Shown here: positions 14,775 through 21,760 of the stretch, in pieces
How positions within the stretch are numbered: position 1 is the stretch's first letter
Layout of the letters: each line of letters begins with the position of its first letter
NCBI GenBank assembly: GCA_964551295.1
Contig: CAZKDJ010000033.1
Location: 1 to 29,529 of the forward strand
Direction of reading: 5' to 3'
DNA length: 29,529 bases
DNA from: JAFGED01 sp964551295
GTDB taxonomy: Bacteria > Chloroflexota > Anaerolineae > B4-G1
Notes under the pieces: generated by a model
Told to the model about the DNA's origin: nothing
What the model saw: only the letters and a program-made list of their open reading frames with translations
The model's database searches: none
Position numbers and translations under genes: made by a program

Positions 14775-14846
14775 ATCCGGCTGGCCGATAAATCCTTTTG
14801 GGACGCAGATTTGCGCTGATTCTCGCACATGGAAGGATTTGTCAGG
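14767..14846. repeat. Inverted-repeat-bounded intergenic repeat
   Basis: CCTGTCAAATCC (14767-14778) and GGATTTGTCAGG (14835-14846) are inverted copies with one mismatch. Between them lies GACGCAGATTTGCGCTGATT, a motif that looks like a dispersed repeat. With arms near 12 bp and total length 80 bp it resembles a small non-autonomous element; no clear target duplication was seen. Its left end supplies the -35 of the FHA gene. Confidence 0.5.
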
Positions 14847-14888
14847 AAAAGCACACACCCTTGGAGATTCAAGGGTGTGTGCTTTTCG
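14847..14888. terminator. Perfect hairpin terminator
   Basis: AAAAGCACACACCCTTG and CAAGGGTGTGTGCTTTT are perfectly complementary (17 bp, 6-nt loop), so the hairpin has a T-run on both strands. It lies about 20 bp after the stop of the 49-residue ORF and ends the exporter operon, separating it from the FHA gene. Confidence 0.88.
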
Positions 14889-14907
14889 TTTCTAACCAAC
14901 TCGGCGG

Positions 14908-15057
14908 CTATTTCCAGAATTGCCACCACTTTTTCTTCTTGCCCGAATCAGTGACATCCACTGCGTCTACTCTTATTCCATCCAACTTTGGGTCTACAAC
15001 GACTGTCCTTCCTTGCAACCTCAAGGAATCAACTATTATCAAGACATCCCAACTCAT
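14908..15057 (-). CDS. 49-residue protein of unknown function with C-terminal KKKKWWQFWK
   Basis: The ORF starts at ATG 15055-15057, with an in-frame stop three codons upstream, and ends at TAG 14908. The product is MSWDVLIIVDSLRLQGRTVV, then about 18 residues alternating like beta strands (DPKLDGIRVDAVDVTD), then SGKKKKWWQFWK. The last ten residues combine four lysines with three tryptophans and a phenylalanine, the composition expected of a peripheral membrane-binding tail. The ribosome site is weak (AGTGGG). It follows the HlyD-like adaptor by 72 bp and precedes a perfect terminator by 20 bp, so it would be the last gene of the exporter operon. I do not recognise a family. It may be a real small protein or the remnant of a longer gene; the tail composition and position favour a real gene. 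Confidence 0.45.
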   Translation of the reverse strand: MSWDVLIIVDSLRLQGRTVVVDPKLDGIRVDAVDVTDSGKKKKWWQFWK

Positions 15058-15129
15058 AGCCCACTATCCCTCGCTGAGATAACTTGGACATCGGATTCAA
15101 GCCACCATGATAGGTGGCCGGCTCAACCA

Positions 15130-16290
15130 CTATTCCACCTGAATCTCTACCAGGGCCGTCATGCCCCAATACAGTGGTGCATCTACGTCAGCCAAGTCGA
15201 CCGTCACCGCGTACACCACGTCGCCGCGATAGTCCCCCGGCTGCAGAGCGATCTCGCGCGCCACGCCCGCGAACGCCTCATCCGGCAGCGCGTCCACCGT
15301 CACCACCACTTCCTGCCCCTCGTCCACGCGCACCACGTCCAGCTCCGTCAGGTCCTTCGTCACTGCCTGCAACTGGTCCAGCGTCGCCAACACCAGCGCC
15401 GACTGCCCCACACCGATCGTGTCCCCGACGTCGATGTTCAGCGTCGTCACCGTCCCGTCGAAAGGCGCCTCTAGCCGGGCATCCGCCAGCGCGCTCTCCG
15501 CCTCCTCCAGCGCCAGCGCCGCCGCCTCGATGTCCAAACGGGCCGCCTGCAGATCCAGCGCGTCCGGCTCCTCCAGCACCGCCTCCAGGTCCCGCTCCGC
15601 CTGCTCGACCGCCCGATGCGCCTGATTGACCGCGTTCCGCGCCTGCAACAACTGGAACTCGGCATTCTCCACCGTCCGGTTGTAGCGTCCCTCGGCGTCC
15701 AGGTAGGCGTCGTGCGCCCGCGCCACCACGCTGTCGCCTATGTGCTCCACGCCCCGGTCCCGCTTGGACACCAGCTCCTGGTACAGCCGGTAGGCCTCGT
15801 CGCGGGCGTAGCGGGCCGCGCGCACCTCCTCGCCCGTGGCCAGGCTGTGCTCGGTCAGCGTCAGCTGCTGCAGCGCCTCATTGTACGCCGCCTGAGCGTC
15901 GACGATGGCCGCCTCGGCCGACGCCACGTCGCGCTCCTCCGGCGGCTTTTCCAGCTGCTCCAGCCGCAGTTGGGCCTGGCGCATGCTCAGGTCGGCGTTC
16001 GCCAGCGCCCGGTCGAGGTCCTCCGCCTCCAGACGGGCAATGACGTCGCCAGCTTTCACTGCGTCGCCCTCCACCACCAGCACCTCGACCACCTTACCGC
16101 CCATCTCGAAGCTGAGCTCCTCCGAGCGGGCAGGCTCAATCACGGCCTCGGCCACCACGACGTCGCTCGACGCATCGGCCACCACGGGCAACACGGTCGC
16201 CTCGGACGTCGCCAGCGCTCCGTTACACCCCGCCAGCAGCGCGGCAATCGCCAAAATTATCAGGCTCGCAAATACTCGTTTTTTGTTCAT
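15130..16290 (-). CDS. HlyD/MacA-type membrane-fusion (adaptor) lipoprotein
   Basis: 386 residues; the ATG has a strong AGGAGG site. It starts MNKKRVFASLIILAIAALLA-GC, a lipoprotein signal with lipobox LAGC (C22). The first half of a lipoyl-like domain lies at about 45-92 (FEMGGKVVEVLVVEGDAVKAG). A long alanine/glutamate-rich coiled-coil hairpin spans about 93-265, and the second lipoyl half about 268-295 (ARLEAPFDGTVTTLNIDVGD). A beta-barrel/membrane-proximal part runs to the end (LYWGMTALVEIQV). Such adaptors work with MacB/DevC-like permeases in export. It is the third gene of a permease-ATPase-adaptor operon. If the host is a single-membrane Chloroflexota, there would be no TolC-like outer channel and the protein would stand on the outer face of the cytoplasmic membrane. 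The family is clear; the cargo is unknown. Confidence 0.92.
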   Translation of the reverse strand: MNKKRVFASLIILAIAALLAGCNGALATSEATVLPVVADASSDVVVAEAVIEPARSEELSFEMGGKVVEVLVVEGDAVKAGDVIARLEAEDLDRALANADLSMRQAQLRLEQLEKPPEERDVASAEAAIVDAQAAYNEALQQLTLTEHSLATGEEVRAARYARDEAYRLYQELVSKRDRGVEHIGDSVVARAHDAYLDAEGRYNRTVENAEFQLLQARNAVNQAHRAVEQAERDLEAVLEEPDALDLQAARLDIEAAALALEEAESALADARLEAPFDGTVTTLNIDVGDTIGVGQSALVLATLDQLQAVTKDLTELDVVRVDEGQEVVVTVDALPDEAFAGVAREIALQPGDYRGDVVYAVTVDLADVDAPLYWGMTALVEIQVE

Positions 16291-16342
16291 GTGGATTCCT
16301 CCTTTAAATCATGGATAGCACGAATCAACAAATGATACGAAT

Positions 16343-17113
16343 TTATGCAACAGGCTCTACCCCCAACACATCCATCGGTATCAATCGACAGGCATCCGGA
16401 TCGGCCAGGCAGGCCAGATCATCCTCGGGGCTGACGACGCGCTCGACGTGACCATCCAGCATCTGGATGATGCGGTCGGCGTACCGGACCATGCGCAGGT
16501 CGTGCGTCACCATGATACCCGCCCGATTCTGCTCGTGCACCAGCGCGGCCAGCGTCTCTACCACCTGGAACGCGCGCTCCGAATCCAGGCTGGCCGTCGG
16601 TTCGTCGGCCAAAACCAGCGCCGGCTGGTTGATCAGCGAACGGGCAATGGCCACCCGCTGCTGCTGTCCGCCGGAAAGCTGCCTGGGCAGCACGTTCAGT
16701 CGTTCCTCCAGCCCCAGGATCATCAAAAGCTCTTTGGCCCGCTTCCTGTTCTCGGCGTCAAACTCGCCGTTCAGCCGCAGCATCAGCTCGACGTTCTCCA
16801 GGGCGGTCAGGTACGACACGAGGTTGTTGTCCTGAAAGGTGAACCCGATCTTGCGGCGGCGGAAGCGCGAGCGCTGGCGCTGATTCATCGCACCCAGCTC
16901 CTGCCCGTCGATGGCGATACTGCCCGCCGTGGGCTGCAGCAGCGCCGCCAACATGGCCAGCATCGTCGTCTTGCCCGAGCCGCTGGGACCGACCAGCGCG
17001 ATGAACTCGCCCTGATGCAGTTCGAAAGAGACGTCGTCGACCGCGTTCACCGTCCCGGCGCCCGACTGGTACGTCTTGACCACCGATCTCACTTCAAGGG
17101 CCACTGACGTCAT
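16343..17113 (-). CDS. ABC transporter ATPase, MacB/LolD/DevA type
   Basis: 256 residues; ATG with GGAGGTG upstream. Walker A GPSGSGKT (42-49), Q-loop Q94 (FTFQDNN), signature LSGGQQQR (146-153), Walker B LVLADEP (166-172) and switch H204 (VTHD) are all intact. It should power the adjacent permease; the gap to the permease gene is 13 bp. A C-terminal extension of about 25 residues after the core is unremarkable. The protein differs from the second ATPase at 26586-27329, so the two exporters use separate motors. Confidence 0.95.
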   Translation of the reverse strand: MTSVALEVRSVVKTYQSGAGTVNAVDDVSFELHQGEFIALVGPSGSGKTTMLAMLAALLQPTAGSIAIDGQELGAMNQRQRSRFRRRKIGFTFQDNNLVSYLTALENVELMLRLNGEFDAENRKRAKELLMILGLEERLNVLPRQLSGGQQQRVAIARSLINQPALVLADEPTASLDSERAFQVVETLAALVHEQNRAGIMVTHDLRMVRYADRIIQMLDGHVERVVSPEDDLACLADPDACRLIPMDVLGVEPVA

Positions 17114-17126
17114 CTTGCCACCTCCC

Positions 17127-18287
17127 TCACGCGTTCAACCCCAGAGCCGTCAAGGGCTCCACGCGCAGCGAATATCGGATGGACACCAACCCACCAATCG
17201 GTCCCATGAGCAGCAGCGAGATCGCCGCCATGGCCCCCGAGCGCAGCTCAAAGACGATGGGGATACCGGGCGGAAAAACGGACGCCACGCCAAAGGTGAT
17301 CAGGCCGCCGATGCCGATCCCGACCACCGTCGTCAGCACGATCTGGATCATCGCCGCCATCGCCACGATGCCGTTCGGCGTACCGATGGCCTTGAGCATG
17401 CCGATCTGGGGTACCTTTTGCAGCGTCTGGATCTGGAAAAAGCCGCCGATGACCAACGCGCCGATCACCAGCGCAAAGCCGTTCTGCGTCATCAGCGTGG
17501 ACTGCTGCTCCTGGTAGCCGGGCGTGTTCTCGTACGCCGTCTGGCGATCGACAGCGTCGATGCGCGTGACCCGCTCGTACAGAGCCTGGCGCACCGTCTC
17601 GATCTGCGCGGGATCGGCCAACCGCACGGCGACGATGTTGCACGCCAGCTCCCCCTCATCCGTCACCACCATCGCCCGCGGCATCACCTGATCCCATTTG
17701 AGGTAAGCCACGAACACCGAGCCGCGCAGCCCGTACTTGCGGCTGTCGGTGATGCCGCCCACCGTCAGTGTGTAGAACTCCTCTTCGCTGCCGACGGTCG
17801 TGCGCACAGTGAACTGATCGTTCACCTGCAACCCCGTCACCAGAGCCACCGTACGGTCGATGATCACGTCTTGGTCGCTGCGCCGGCCCAACCCCTCGCC
17901 CGCCTCCACCGACGGCTCGCCCGGCTTGCCCGGCTCGACGCCGATGAGGGAGATATCGTATTGCTCATCATCGGGCAGCATGATCGAGGCGCTGGAAAAG
18001 CCAATCGGTCCCACGTCCTGCACCCCCTCGGCCGAGGCGATGGTCCTGAGCAGCGAGCGCTCCAAGCGGCTGGCACCGATATTGAGCTGCGCCGTGTCCT
18101 GGTAGACCAGCAGGTCGGCGTTCAGCTTTTGCAGGTACTCGCGGTTGCCCGAGCCCAAGCCCTCGCCCAGCGCAGCGATGAACAACACCAGCAGCGTGAT
18201 CATCGCCACGACCAGACTAAACAGCAGAAAACGCCCGCGATTGCGCCACATCTCTCTGAGCGTCAGATGAATTGCTATAGACATCAT
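17127..18287 (-). CDS. FtsX/DevC-type ABC transporter permease
   Basis: I take ATG 18287 as the start because GGGAG lies at proper distance; a GTG at 18293 is the alternative. The 386 residues show the MacB/DevC layout: one N-terminal TM helix (FLLFSLVVAMITLLVLFIAA), a large extracytoplasmic domain of about 210 residues, and three C-terminal TM helices in an FtsX domain (QIGMLKAIGTPNGIVAMAAM). It ends RYSLRVEPLTALGLNA, matching the conserved 'EPLxAL' end of the family. It is first in an operon with the ATPase and HlyD-like adaptor; that trio is DevBCA-like. It is half the length of the permeases upstream and not of their double-FtsX type. Confidence 0.92.
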   Translation of the reverse strand: MMSIAIHLTLREMWRNRGRFLLFSLVVAMITLLVLFIAALGEGLGSGNREYLQKLNADLLVYQDTAQLNIGASRLERSLLRTIASAEGVQDVGPIGFSSASIMLPDDEQYDISLIGVEPGKPGEPSVEAGEGLGRRSDQDVIIDRTVALVTGLQVNDQFTVRTTVGSEEEFYTLTVGGITDSRKYGLRGSVFVAYLKWDQVMPRAMVVTDEGELACNIVAVRLADPAQIETVRQALYERVTRIDAVDRQTAYENTPGYQEQQSTLMTQNGFALVIGALVIGGFFQIQTLQKVPQIGMLKAIGTPNGIVAMAAMIQIVLTTVVGIGIGGLITFGVASVFPPGIPIVFELRSGAMAAISLLLMGPIGGLVSIRYSLRVEPLTALGLNA

Positions 18288-18314
18288 ACTCACTCCCTAT
18301 CGTTCCGATGCAGC

Positions 18315-18320
18315 ATTATA
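18315..18320 (-). promoter_or_regulatory. Extended -10 promoter of the permease-ATPase-adaptor operon
   Basis: On the minus strand TGTTATAAT gives an extended -10 with a perfect TATAAT 28 bp before the ATG; no convincing -35 is visible. It separates this operon from the aldolase gene upstream, although read-through remains possible since no strong terminator is seen. Confidence 0.5.
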
Positions 18321-18387
18321 ACACAAAAATCGGTGCGCACACCTGACGCGCTGGCTCATACCGCGCCCATAGTAAGATCATCAATCT

Positions 18388-19302
18388 TTACCTCTTCCAC
18401 GCCAGGAATCGTCGACGAAGGGCATCCTGCTCCCCAGAAGGCAACGGTCGCAGTGGCGGCAGGACGTCTGGACCACAGAGATCAAGCGCCCCCATCATCG
18501 CTTTGAGCGCCCCAAGGGATTGCGCCAGGCTTCGACCCTCGACGAACAGCCGTGCGAACGCGTCCACTCGTTGCTGACAAGCCTCGGCCCCATCTCGGTC
18601 GCCTTCGACCGCGCGGTCGAACAGCGTCCGACACAACGCCGGGATCAAGTTGCCCTGAGCTGGCACGATGCCATCGGCGCCCAAGGCCAGCCCTTGCGCA
18701 GACAGGGCCGATGCGCCGACGAGGATAGCGAAAACCGGTCTGGCGTCGCCCAATCGTTCAATGAGCGTCGTCAAGTGGGCAACGTCCCCACTCGAATCCT
18801 TGATCCCCACGACGCTCGGATGGCGACTCAGACGTTCCACGACCTCGACGGAGATGGCCAAGTGCGTCGTGACCGGTATATCGTACAGCACGAGCGGGAG
18901 ATCGATCCTATCGGCCAGGACGCTGAAATAGGCAAACTGCTCCTCGGCATCCAGAGCATAATACGCGGGCAGATGCGCCACGACCGCATCTACGCCCAGC
19001 GACGCATACGCTTTTGCCGCCGCCACGGAATCCGTCAGACAATTGGAACTGACACCCGCATAGACCCTGGCGCGCTCACCGACGTGCTCCACAGTAGCTG
19101 CAACCAACCGCTCGCGCGTAGCAGCGGGCACGGAAGTATTCTCGCCGGTCGTACCCAGCACAAATACCCCGTGAACGCCACCTGCAACCACGTGGTCGAC
19201 GACGCGCCCAACGGAAAGCTCATCCAGATCACCATCGGGCGTGATCGGCGTCACCATCGGCACAATGACACCGTGATGAGGTGAAAGATGATTTGTGCTC
19301 AA
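18388..19302 (-). CDS. DapA/NanA-family class I aldolase (dihydrodipicolinate synthase-like)
   Basis: A TTG at 19302 is chosen because AAGGAGG lies six bases upstream; starting at the TTG at 19320 would place that site inside the gene. The 304 residues form a TIM barrel with the family marks: GTTGE (50-54), Y140 in VLYDIPV and Schiff-base lysine K168 in VVGIKDSSGD. Members condense or cleave pyruvate-derived aldols: lysine biosynthesis, N-acetylneuraminate lyase, keto-deoxy-sugar aldolases. I cannot choose among them from sequence. No lysine pathway gene is near. It follows the third tandem permease after 45 bp and appears to be last in that operon, an unexpected companion for an export system. 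A sugar-acid catabolic role fits such a lone gene best. Confidence 0.92.
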   Translation of the reverse strand: MSTNHLSPHHGVIVPMVTPITPDGDLDELSVGRVVDHVVAGGVHGVFVLGTTGENTSVPAATRERLVAATVEHVGERARVYAGVSSNCLTDSVAAAKAYASLGVDAVVAHLPAYYALDAEEQFAYFSVLADRIDLPLVLYDIPVTTHLAISVEVVERLSRHPSVVGIKDSSGDVAHLTTLIERLGDARPVFAILVGASALSAQGLALGADGIVPAQGNLIPALCRTLFDRAVEGDRDGAEACQQRVDAFARLFVEGRSLAQSLGALKAMMGALDLCGPDVLPPLRPLPSGEQDALRRRFLAWKR

Positions 19303-19347
19303 GAACTCCTCCTTGTGCAATGTCCTTCTGCATTTGTCTGCTTATCG

Positions 19348-21720
19348 CTACTCGTACGCCAATGCCTCCCTCACACTCACCCTTGTCGCCTGCCACGTCG
19401 GCCCAACACTCGCCAGCGCCGAAAGCGCCGTCACGATCACTAACCAGATGCCAACCGAGGAAAACGAGTACTCGAATTCAAGCGAACTGTTGGCGATAAC
19501 CATGCCCAACGCATCGCTCAGAACGCGCGCGCCCGGGTAACTGAGCGGCAGGGCCAACACCCAACTCAACACCCCCAGGAATACCCCTTCCCCAATGAAA
19601 ATGCCAAAAACATCCAAGGATGCCGCCCCGGTGGCACGCATGACACCCACCTCACGCATACGCTCGACTATGTTGATCGAAAGCGTACCCGCCAATCCAA
19701 TACCACCCACGACCGCTGCCATCAAGGCCATCGTCAGCAAGAGATAAGTGATCACGTCGAACATCGTGTTGCTCATCTGGCGGTACTCCTCCGCACTGCG
19801 GACAGTCATCGTCTCAATGTGCTGCACGGCGTAGAGATCGCTCAAATCGGCAACCAGTTGGGTCTGCGCCTGGACATCGTGCGCCTCCGAGATCACGATC
19901 GCCGTGTTCCCCCGCCCAGCGTGCCCGGCCTCTTGCGCCAGCGCGTCAAACGGCACAAAGTGACTCGTGCCGGGTACGACATCCAGGATCAGTCCCACCA
20001 CCGTCCAGGTCGATTCCTGGCCGGCGATGCTCAACGCCAATTCGTCGCCGACCTGGATATCCTCCTTTGCAGCAGTCCTGTTGTTGAGCAGAATCGCGCG
20101 TCCATCTCCGGGCAGCAAAGCACGACCCGCGACAAAGCGCGGGCGGAACGCATCCGAATCGAGCGGCACGCCGTATATAGAGAACTCCAGTTTCTCGCCG
20201 GTCACCAGCGACAGGTCGGCCTCCGCCGAGTCCCACACCTCCACCCTGGCCACGCCCGACATTCCTTCCGTGGCCTCGATCAGACGATCTGCCTGATAAG
20301 GGCGCGGCATGACAATCATCACGTCGTAGGCAAAGCTTTCGAGCGTCATCTCAACCGTATTCTCGAGCGACAGCCGGGCGCTCAGGACAGCGATAAACAT
20401 CACACCGACAAAGACGAACGTGAACAGCGTCAACGTGACGCGCGCCTTGCGGCGAAAGACGTTGCGCAGGCTGAGCGCCATCGGGCGCGGCAGGAAGCGC
20501 ACCCGCCCCATCAGGCGGTCGAGCGGGCCGCGGCCAAACCTGCCTCCCAAACCATACGTACTGATGGCCCGGTGCGGGCTGACGCGCACCCCACCGACCA
20601 CGGGTAGGCCCGCCGCAAACAGGGGCACGGCCACCGCCATGACCGCCTGCACTCCTATAGCCACCGGCGAGACCTGGAAATCGGCGGTGGCAATGACGTT
20701 GAACGTCTGCAGCAGCCAACCAGACAGCGCGTGCGCGCCGAGCGCGCTCAGCGGCACTGCCGGCACCAGCGCCAACAGGCCATAGATCAACGCCGTCGAA
20801 AGGTAAATGCGCACCAACTGCCAAAACGTCGCACCGAGCGTCTTCATCACGCCGATCTGCCACACTTGCCGGACGACGATGGCGTCCATCGTATTGACGA
20901 TCAAAAAAGCGCTCACACCCAATGACGCGACACCCAACACCTCCAACAAGAGAAACAGCGCGTCGAGCAAATCACCCAGCATGTCGGCCGGGAACTCGTC
21001 CTCTATCCCCGCAACAGTGAACCCGGAAACGGTAAGCCCCATGCGCGCCAAGCGCCCCTCGACGCGTTCTCGCACCCCTTCCAGGTCCGCGCTGTCGGGC
21101 GCCAATCGAACGTAAAGCTTGTTGGGTTCCTGGACCCCGGTCAATCGGGCGACCATCTCCGGGATGGCGTAGAACGTGGCAGGCCCGTTGTATTGCGGCG
21201 GCAAGACGTAGGGCTTGCGCACAACGCCGCCGATGGAAACCGCCTCGTCGCGTCCGGTCTCGACAACAATAGCCGCGCCCAAAGAAACACCAAAATACTG
21301 CGCCGTCTGGTGCTCCACCGCGAGAGCCGCTTCGGTCGGCCACCCGCCCTCCAGCAGCTCGACCCGGCTGACCCGCTGAGACGCATAGTCCTCGCGGGCG
21401 ATCAGCATCCCCTGCCGCCATGCCGTCTCCTCCGGCAGTCGCCAGCGGATAGCCGCCATCGCCTCGACCTCTGCCCCGGCCACGCCCGGCTCGCGCAGCG
21501 CCGCCTCGACCGTCTCCTGGTCAAGCCGATCCCCTTTAAACGTAATGTTCGCGGGCCGGCTAATCTCCTTTTCCCGCGCCAGGTAAACGTCCATCACGCC
21601 GCGCGCGCCGACAGTCAGCCCCAGGGCAAACACCCCCGCAGCGATGGAGAACACCGCCAGCACCGTGCGCGTCTTGTTGTGCGCCAGATCCCGCCAAACC
21701 TTGCGCCAGATCACGCCCAC
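19348..21720 (-). CDS. Large ABC permease with two FtsX domains (tandem paralog 1)
   Basis: 790 residues with a GTG start (GGAGA upstream). One TM helix near the N-terminus (VLAVFSIAAGVFALGLTVGA) precedes an extracytoplasmic MacB-type domain. Three TM helices follow (first FtsX domain; QIGVMKTLGATFWQLVRIYL), then a second TM-outside domain-FtsX unit (REVGVMRATGAASLDVFGIF). It ends RVSVREALAYE like its paralogs. It is close to the next gene upstream (GLGGRFGRGPLDRLMGRVRF is identical in both), indicating recent tandem duplication. It should be driven by the ATPase at 26586-27329. Cargo could be lipid, lipoprotein or peptide; there is no adaptor in this operon. Confidence 0.93.
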   Translation of the reverse strand: MGVIWRKVWRDLAHNKTRTVLAVFSIAAGVFALGLTVGARGVMDVYLAREKEISRPANITFKGDRLDQETVEAALREPGVAGAEVEAMAAIRWRLPEETAWRQGMLIAREDYASQRVSRVELLEGGWPTEAALAVEHQTAQYFGVSLGAAIVVETGRDEAVSIGGVVRKPYVLPPQYNGPATFYAIPEMVARLTGVQEPNKLYVRLAPDSADLEGVRERVEGRLARMGLTVSGFTVAGIEDEFPADMLGDLLDALFLLLEVLGVASLGVSAFLIVNTMDAIVVRQVWQIGVMKTLGATFWQLVRIYLSTALIYGLLALVPAVPLSALGAHALSGWLLQTFNVIATADFQVSPVAIGVQAVMAVAVPLFAAGLPVVGGVRVSPHRAISTYGLGGRFGRGPLDRLMGRVRFLPRPMALSLRNVFRRKARVTLTLFTFVFVGVMFIAVLSARLSLENTVEMTLESFAYDVMIVMPRPYQADRLIEATEGMSGVARVEVWDSAEADLSLVTGEKLEFSIYGVPLDSDAFRPRFVAGRALLPGDGRAILLNNRTAAKEDIQVGDELALSIAGQESTWTVVGLILDVVPGTSHFVPFDALAQEAGHAGRGNTAIVISEAHDVQAQTQLVADLSDLYAVQHIETMTVRSAEEYRQMSNTMFDVITYLLLTMALMAAVVGGIGLAGTLSINIVERMREVGVMRATGAASLDVFGIFIGEGVFLGVLSWVLALPLSYPGARVLSDALGMVIANSSLEFEYSFSSVGIWLVIVTALSALASVGPTWQATRVSVREALAYE

Positions 21721-21760
21721 GCAGAATCTCCAATCACCAACCTCTGATCTCCCAAGTCGA

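Noticed and set aside
15101..15118. Terminator after the HlyD-like gene (GCCACC-N6-GGTGGC)
   Set aside because: The 6-bp stem is not followed by a T-run; the clear terminator is at 14847-14888, after the small ORF.
18295..18308. Third copy of the GATAG regulatory repeat (ACGATAGGGAG)
   Set aside because: Only a single GATAGG is present, without the 11-bp-phased partners, and it lies downstream of the -10 box next to the ribosome site.
17076..18506. 476-codon plus-strand frame, rich in His, Arg and Gln
   Set aside because: Antisense to the DevC-type permease; the composition is that of reverse-complemented membrane protein codons. The same holds for the plus frames at 22607-24076, 19819-20607 and 3056-3871.
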